From Candidatus Bathyarchaeota archaeon (GTDB lineage: Archaea; Thermoproteota; Bathyarchaeia; 40CM-2-53-6), in assembly GCA_005882905.1 (NCBI GenBank), contig VBBG01000026.1:1-18382 (forward strand): a stretch of 18,382 nucleotides of DNA. Direction: 5' to 3'. Positions within the stretch are counted from its first letter, which is position 1. Every line of letters begins with the position of its first letter. The notes below the pieces were generated by a model, which was not told where the DNA came from, did not search any database, and was given only the letters and a program-made list of their open reading frames with translations. This document shows positions 14,108 to 18,382 of the stretch, piece after piece. Both the position numbers and the translations under genes were made by a program.

Positions 14108-15384
14108 GTCTCCGTTTTCCTCTTTGCGGCTATATCTGGTGTCGTTGGCTTTGGTGCGAGAACAAACGAGGCGATGAAGAAGACCTCCCAGGGCAGGGTC
14201 GTAGTCCCCGCGTTCTGATCTGCGATGAGTGATATGGATTGACCGTTGCTCGAAACCGTCTGTGAAGACTCTGAAATCAAGATGGAGTAGTCTAATTTTG
14301 CATAGCTCGCGAAGAACATGGTGCCGTTGGGCACATCCTGGAATGACACTCGGCCATTCGCGTCCGTTATTCCTGTCGCGATCTTGCTAGACGACCCGTA
14401 CTGGGTGGAGTTGTATGCTGTTACGTTGACGGACTGGAGTACTCCCTCTTGATTTGCGGGCCTAACCGTCACAGTGATGTTGTATATGTTTGCTCGAATG
14501 TCCAGTGTCTTGTTGGAATCGAGGGTGACAGGAAATGTTCCATTGACCCAGTACCCGAAATATTGGACCTTGATCTGGACTATGCCGCCCACGCTCGTCC
14601 AGTTTGCCCATCCGTTTGAGCTTGAAACCTGTATTTGTGAATCCTTGTAGACCAAGGCTCCCGGGATCGTATCTGTGAGACTCCAGTTTCTCACTCGCAG
14701 GTTCAGCGAGCAGTTAGTGAAGGATACGGTTGTGGAGAGTCTCGTTTCTGAACCAACGGTCTCGCTTCCATAGCCATCGTAGATGATGTTCATGTGACTG
14801 TCGTTGGCGCCTCCTCCTTCGGGAAGTAGGGTCAGCCGGAACCTGTCATTGGTCTGTAGGCCAATCCCAGATCCTGCAATGCTGATCGTGTAGAGAGTCG
14901 GTGTGAGAGCGTTGATTGTATTTCCTATGAAGGCACCTATCGATCTAATGTTGCCCCCGCTAGAACTCGTCAAGTCGAGGCGGACATCCAAAGTGGACAG
15001 TGTAGTAGCGGTGTCCGCCCAGACATAGAATGTCCACGTTCCGCTTGCCGCGCACCCAGGCGTTAGGAGATCAGAATACCAGTAGTAATTGGTGCCTTTG
15101 TTGAATTGTAGGGTTGTTTCTGTCTGCCCTGAGGGAGGAGCCGTGGTGTTCATGCGCAGTCCAAAGGGAACAGGTATAGGTGTCTGAGGCAGTGTTCTGT
15201 GCAGATAGTATGTCGGATCTATGGCCGGGGCCAAGTCGACCGGATTCTTCCCAGGTGGGACCACTGAGAAACTGCCAAGGAACATGTAAGCCAAGACCAT
15301 CAGCATGCAGAGGCCGCCCACCCTTCGAGGCGCAGCCAGCATGGTATCATGTATCCTGCCTGAACAGCGCCGTGCGACTCTCAA
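14104..15384 (-). CDS. Secreted surface protein with carboxypeptidase-regulatory-like domain
   Basis: This is the first gene of the three-gene operon. A signal peptide (VGGLCMLMVLAYMFLGSFSVV) precedes a ~370-residue extracellular region with many N-x-S/T sequons (NWSL, NWTS, NGTF, NITV, NVTAYNST, NGTM), so it is probably N-glycosylated. Residues about 300-370 (NVTAYNSTQYGSSSKIATGITDANGRVSFQDVPNG) form a beta-sandwich repeat of the carboxypeptidase-regulatory type. A hydrophobic C-terminal segment (LPWEVFFIASFVLA) followed by KRK anchors it in the membrane. The longest start is TTG 15384. ATG 15342 (MLAAPRRVGG) gives a more typical signal peptide, has GGCAGGA upstream, and fits a TATA-like TTATTC around 15393. 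Cell-surface role is firm; exact function unknown. Confidence 0.68.
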   Translation of the reverse strand: MRVARRCSGRIHDTMLAAPRRVGGLCMLMVLAYMFLGSFSVVPPGKNPVDLAPAIDPTYYLHRTLPQTPIPVPFGLRMNTTAPPSGQTETTLQFNKGTNYYWYSDLLTPGCAASGTWTFYVWADTATTLSTLDVRLDLTSSSGGNIRSIGAFIGNTINALTPTLYTISIAGSGIGLQTNDRFRLTLLPEGGGANDSHMNIIYDGYGSETVGSETRLSTTVSFTNCSLNLRVRNWSLTDTIPGALVYKDSQIQVSSSNGWANWTSVGGIVQIKVQYFGYWVNGTFPVTLDSNKTLDIRANIYNITVTVRPANQEGVLQSVNVTAYNSTQYGSSSKIATGITDANGRVSFQDVPNGTMFFASYAKLDYSILISESSQTVSSNGQSISLIADQNAGTTTLPWEVFFIASFVLAPKPTTPDIAAKRKTET

Positions 15385-15402
15385 GATTGAGAATAAGAGT
15401 TC

Positions 15403-15496
15403 CGTAACATTACGCGTCCCCGACCGGTTACGTGATTATGAAGAATGACTCCGTCCTGTACGTTAACAGCACTTACGAGGGGAGTTTACGGTTACG
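15403..15496. promoter_or_regulatory. Cluster of TTACG/CGTAA motifs in the divergent promoter
   Basis: TTACG occurs at 15410, 15428, 15473, 15486 and 15492, with its complement CGTAA at 15403. Two copies extend to CGGTTACG and two to TTACGCGTC. CGTAACATTACG (15403-15414) is an inverted pair. The region separates the minus-strand surface-protein operon from the Tes-like gene. Such density suggests binding sites for one regulator acting on either or both genes. Confidence 0.4.
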
Positions 15497-15526
15497 CGTC
15501 TTCCCGCGGTGATTAGTGTCAGAAGG

Positions 15527-15566
15527 CTTAATAGTAATACAGCTGGCGTATTCACTACTGATAGTG
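15527..15566 (+). promoter_or_regulatory. Promoter and inverted repeat before the Tes-like gene
   Basis: CTTAATAGT (15527-15535) is a TATA-like element about 40 nt before the TTG start, predicting initiation near 15557. CACTA (15553-15557) and TAGTG (15562-15566) form a small inverted repeat over that start site and just before the start codon. Confidence 0.4.
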
Positions 15567-15572
15567 GTATAA

Positions 15573-17234
15573 TTGGCACTCCTTGAAATCGAGTTACCAG
15601 AGGAACTACAGCCGCAGCTGAAGCAGGTAGGGCGCTTCATTCGTCGAACCCAGAGCGTCTGCCCTGAATGCAACCGGATACTCCCGAGCACCGTTTTCGA
15701 GCGGGACAACAAGGTCTTCATGACCAAGACTTGTCCAGAGCACGGTGAGACAGAGGAGCTCTATTTTGGATCATACGACATGTACCAGAAATTCGCCACG
15801 TACTGGAGCGATGGTAAGGGGACCCATGCTCCGAACGTTCCAATAGAGAGCTGCGCTTGCCCTGCAAACTGTGGTCTATGCTCGAACCATCTCAGCCACA
15901 CTGGTCTAGCCAACATCATAGTTACCAACCGTTGCGACCTCACATGCTGGTATTGCTTCTTCTACGTGAAGAAGGGTCTCGAAGGGGCATACGTCTACGA
16001 GCCCAGCATGGACCAGGTGCGTGAAATGGTCCGGGCTCTCAAAGCCGAGAGACCCGTACCAGGAAACAGTCTCCAGATAACCGGTGGAGAACCAACCCTA
16101 CGCCCAGAGCTTCCTGAGATTGTCAAGATCATCAAGGAAGAAGGCGTCGACCATATCCAGCTCAACACGAACGGAATCAACCTAGCACTCAATCCGAACC
16201 TCGCCGCCGAGCTTAGAGATGCGGGTCTCAGTAACCTCTACATGAGCTTCGATGGAGTAAGCCCCAAGACCAACCCCAAGAACCACTGGGAGGCACCATA
16301 CACGATCGAGACCTGCCGGAAGGCAAACCTAGGGGTAGTGCTCGTCCCGACAGTAATCAAGTCGATCAACGACCACGAACTAGGCGGAATACTCCGCTTC
16401 GCACAGCGGAACATCGACATCGTCCGGGCCATCAGCTACCAGCCAGTCTCACTCACCGGAAGAATGAAGAAACAAGAACGCGAGAAATACAGGATCACAA
16501 TACCAGACTGCATCGAGAGGATCGAGGAACAGACAAACGGAGAGATCCCACGCGACGCATGGTTCCCAGTTCCCAGCTGCTCGCCAGTAACACACTTCGT
16601 TGAAGCCTTCACCAAACGACCACAGTACGAACTGTCGATACACTTCGCCTGTGGAGCAGGCACCTACGTCTTCGAGGACAAGAGCACGAAGAAGCTCGTC
16701 CCGATAACCAGCTTCGTAGATCTCAAAGGACTATTCGAATACCTCGATGAAAAGACTGACGAACTCAACTCAGGAACCAACAAGTACCTAGTAGCCGCGA
16801 AGTTCATCAGCAAACTCAACAGCTTCATCGAGAAAGACAAACAACCCGCCGGTCTCAACCTATCCAAGCTCTTGGTTGGAGCCTTGCTCAAGCACGACTA
16901 CAGTTCAGTGGGACAGTTCCACATCCGGAGCATGTTCCTCGGAATGATGCACTTCCAGGACAAGTACAACCAGGACGAAGAGAGACTACAACGCTGCGAC
17001 ATACACTACCTCACACCGGACATGAGGATCATACCCTTCTGCTCGTTCAACGTCATACCCGAATGGTACCGCGACAGGATCCAGAAGAAATACGGCATCA
17101 CAGTGGACGAGTGGGAGAAGAAGAACGGCGAAAAACTCGAAGCGAGACTCTACAGGGGAACACTCCGTAGAGGAAAGCATGCTGACGGCTGCGGATGCAG
17201 CAGCGTGCACATCGAGCCCATAACCGGCACTTAA
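15573..17234 (+). CDS. tes: Radical SAM protein, tetraether lipid synthase (Tes)-like
   Basis: Tes joins archaeal lipid tails by radical C-C coupling to make membrane-spanning GDGT lipids. This 553-residue protein has the layout of that family. An N-terminal cysteine-rich part contains C30-x2-C33 and C54 (CPEHG), consistent with the rubredoxin-like iron site. C94, C96, C100 and C103 follow (CACPANCGLCSNH). The radical SAM triad is C121-x3-C125-x2-C128 in TNRCDLTCWYCFF, with ITGGEPTLRPELPEI for SAM binding, then HIQLNTNGINLA, YMSFDGVSPKT, VVLVPTVIKSINDHELGGI and VRAISYQPVSLTGR. C-terminal cysteines (ACGAG, RCDIHY, PFCSFN, GCGCSS) may ligate further clusters. The TTG start gives MALLEIELPEEL; no better start lies nearby. 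Related paralogs could act on other lipids, so the exact product is inferred. Confidence 0.78.
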   Translation: MALLEIELPEELQPQLKQVGRFIRRTQSVCPECNRILPSTVFERDNKVFMTKTCPEHGETEELYFGSYDMYQKFATYWSDGKGTHAPNVPIESCACPANCGLCSNHLSHTGLANIIVTNRCDLTCWYCFFYVKKGLEGAYVYEPSMDQVREMVRALKAERPVPGNSLQITGGEPTLRPELPEIVKIIKEEGVDHIQLNTNGINLALNPNLAAELRDAGLSNLYMSFDGVSPKTNPKNHWEAPYTIETCRKANLGVVLVPTVIKSINDHELGGILRFAQRNIDIVRAISYQPVSLTGRMKKQEREKYRITIPDCIERIEEQTNGEIPRDAWFPVPSCSPVTHFVEAFTKRPQYELSIHFACGAGTYVFEDKSTKKLVPITSFVDLKGLFEYLDEKTDELNSGTNKYLVAAKFISKLNSFIEKDKQPAGLNLSKLLVGALLKHDYSSVGQFHIRSMFLGMMHFQDKYNQDEERLQRCDIHYLTPDMRIIPFCSFNVIPEWYRDRIQKKYGITVDEWEKKNGEKLEARLYRGTLRRGKHADGCGCSSVHIEPITGT

Positions 17235-17256
17235 GAGACAGATCCCACCAAAGACC

Positions 17257-17262
17257 TTTTTT
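17257..17262 (+). terminator. T6 terminator after the Tes-like gene
   Basis: CCTTTTTTC occurs 23 nt after the stop codon. This is a plausible archaeal U-tract terminator, short and without a hairpin. Confidence 0.4.
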
Positions 17263-17344
17263 CATCCCTCTAGAGTACCGGAGGAACCGAACCAGGAGGC
17301 GTTTGAGGCTTACAGTCATCTCTGCAGCGACCAAAGGGCGAGCA

Positions 17345-17870
17345 ATGGGCTACCATCCAAGAAGCAACGACAACAGTCTCGCCCGAGAAGGCGAAACTAG
17401 ACGATAATCTAGCGTTTACGGTCAGTTTCAAACTTAACGGGGGAATAAGGCGTAACTTCGTACGACGGCTCTGGGAAGCGGCCTACGACGAACATGATTT
17501 AGGATTGAGAATGGCCTACCGAGTCGACCTGTCGAAGCTACGGTCCAAGCTCTTGCTCCCGGCTGAGCTGAAACGAGACAAGTTCGTCCGCAGAGGCGTC
17601 TTCTTCTGGACCAGAAACCCCGAACTACCTTACAGAGTCTGGGCGACGATCGCAACAGAGTTCGAGACAATTCTCTACCCAAAGACAGAGGAAGAAGCCC
17701 AGAAAATGCTCTTCGACGTGACCCGAAGCTTCGAACTTCCAGCATCCAAACTAGGCAAGGGACAACACACGCTGGAAGCAAAGGTCCACGCAAAATGGGG
17801 CAAACATATCTTTACCGAACGAGGAGAAGCGACCGCGAAGACGCCGGGAATCAAGATCCGCATCGAATAA
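17345..17870 (+). CDS. Unrecognised beta-rich protein, apparently frameshifted by one base after ATG
   Basis: The frame that ends at 17870 contains protein-like sequence from at least 17349: ATIQEATTTVSPEKAKLDDN, LAFTVSFKLNGGIRRNFV, then YRVDLSKLRSKLLLPAELKR, VRRGVFFWTRNPELPYRVWA and a C-terminal strand-rich end (HTLEAKVHAKWGKH, KTPGIKIRIE). No ATG, GTG or TTG occurs in that frame before TTG 17505. An ATG at 17345 sits one base out of frame in ATGGGCT. Removing one G would give MATIQEATTT and a 174-residue protein. Either the G run has an insertion (or a sequencing error), or only the shorter 121-residue form from 17505 is made. The fold looks like an alternation of strands typical of beta-sandwiches. 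No family recognised. No strong ribosome site at either start. Confidence 0.55.
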
Positions 17871-17878
17871 TCGTCAAG

Positions 17879-17922
17879 TATTAAAGAAAGAAATCTGAGA
17901 ACGAGAAAAATTGGAAGTGATC
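17879..17922 (+). promoter_or_regulatory. Promoter and strong Shine-Dalgarno for the 48-residue gene
   Basis: TATTAAAG (17879-17886) is a TATA box, predicting initiation near 17908. GGAAGTGATC (17913-17922) matches the archaeal ideal GGAGGTGATC in nine of ten positions and lies 3 nt before the GTG start at 17926. Confidence 0.6.
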
Positions 17923-17925
17923 TAA

Positions 17926-18072
17926 GTGGCAAAATATGACGGAATCATAGGGCAGGACATTCTCACAATCACGGAGGGTGAAAACGAGCTCACCATAATA
18001 CTGCGAGACAACCGATACCTGTTCGTAAAGGTCATCAACGGAAAACTGGTAACGGAATCAGTCCCCGAATAG
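17926..18072 (+). CDS. 48-residue hypothetical protein
   Basis: The GTG-started ORF reads MAKYDGIIGQDILTITEGEN, then ELTIILRDNRYLFVKVINGK and LVTESVPE. It is beta-rich and acidic, with no cysteines or membrane segment, and could form a small barrel or hairpin-type domain. It has its own TATA box and one of the best ribosome sites in the window, so expression is likely. The size is below normal ORF cut-offs. It lies 55 nt after the unrecognised beta-rich gene; the separate promoter argues against strict co-transcription. No family recognised. Confidence 0.62.
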   Translation: MAKYDGIIGQDILTITEGENELTIILRDNRYLFVKVINGKLVTESVPE

Positions 18073-18196
18073 CGCGGCACACCATCTAAGTCAACTGCCA
18101 ATCAGCCCTTTCTACAACCAAGTCACCGTCGCCGAAGGCATTTCGCAAGTGCATCCCCGGCCTGGTCTCGAATCCTTCTTTGTTCTTAGCTTACGA

Positions 18197-18382
18197 TCAC
18201 GAGACCTTCAATACTATCTTTCCAAAATGTTCGCTCTTCTCCATCTTCGTCTGAGCGGTGGCCGCCTCTTTCAATGGGAAGACGGAGTCCACCACAGGTT
18301 TGAGCCTGCCGTCCTCGAAAAATGCCAGGACCTTGAGCAACTCTCCTCTTCCTCCCATAAAGGAGCCCATCAGAGAGAATTG
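18197..18382 (-). CDS. Zinc-type alcohol dehydrogenase/quinone oxidoreductase family, C-terminal end
   Basis: The minus strand at the window edge encodes the last 61 residues of a medium-chain dehydrogenase. It reads SLMGSFMGGRGELLKVLAFF, then EDGRLKPVVDSVFPLKEAAT, and ends with EKSEHFGKIVLKVS and a stop. The pattern G(R/K)LKPVVD..FPL.EA..A...M....FGKIVL is the family's standard C terminus, including the helix and strand closing the cofactor domain. The catalytic and NAD(P)H-binding parts lie outside the window, so zinc content and substrate cannot be judged. Confidence 0.85.
   Translation of the reverse strand, partial: QFSLMGSFMGGRGELLKVLAFFEDGRLKPVVDSVFPLKEAATAQTKMEKSEHFGKIVLKVS

Noticed and set aside
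1..18382. CRISPR arrays, insertion sequences, attachment sites, rRNA or tRNA
   Set aside because: No regularly spaced repeats, transposase-like ORFs, tRNA fragments or rRNA signatures were seen by eye on either strand.

Overview
The window looks like chromosome of a TACK-type archaeon, possibly Bathyarchaeia-like. That placement is inferred from gene content, not from a marker tree. The supporting signs are an Elf1-type zinc-ribbon elongation factor, an F420-linked Nuo/Fpo respiratory module, a tetraether-synthase-like radical SAM enzyme, a TrmB-like regulator, TATA-box promoters at leaderless or short-leader spacing, T-rich terminators, and Shine-Dalgarno sites close to GGAGGTGATC. TTG and GTG starts are common.

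Region 1 (1-4825, plus strand) is a tightly packed Fpo/Nuo operon. It runs nuoB (cut by the window edge), nuoC, nuoD, nuoI and an FrhB/FpoF-like F420 oxidoreductase. No nuoH lies between nuoD and nuoI. Two things stand out. nuoI carries a 373-residue LAGLIDADG intein placed exactly before the third cysteine of its second 4Fe-4S motif. nuoD changes frame and lacks about 30 residues that the family normally has in the middle, so as written it is broken.

Region 2 (4748-7153) holds small, mostly unrecognised genes. They include two divergent zinc-ribbon microproteins of 45 and 52 residues, separated by a promoter region with two inverted repeats, and a two-gene minus-strand pair for a multi-spanning membrane protein and a small acidic protein.

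Region 3 (7247-9694) contains serS with a TATA box placed for leaderless transcription, a convergent VIT1/CCC1-type transporter, and a 334-base gap with a possible folded RNA.

Region 4 (9695-12891) has a coiled-coil protein with a palindrome beside its TATA box, a stretch of about 960 bases with little convincing coding, a membrane/zinc-ribbon protein, an Elf1-like factor with a long acidic tail, and a convergent TrmB-like regulator.

Region 5 (13011-15384, minus strand) is a three-gene operon, each pair of genes overlapping by 4 nt, for exported or membrane proteins, including a sequon-rich surface protein.

Region 6 (15385-18382) has a divergent promoter with six TTACG/CGTAA copies and the Tes-like radical SAM gene. 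It also has an unrecognised beta-rich protein with an apparent one-base frameshift right after its ATG, a 48-residue gene with a near-ideal promoter and ribosome site, and the 3' end of a zinc/quinone-type alcohol dehydrogenase family gene on the minus strand.

I saw no rRNA, tRNA, CRISPR array or insertion sequence. The clearest unusual element is the nuoI intein.
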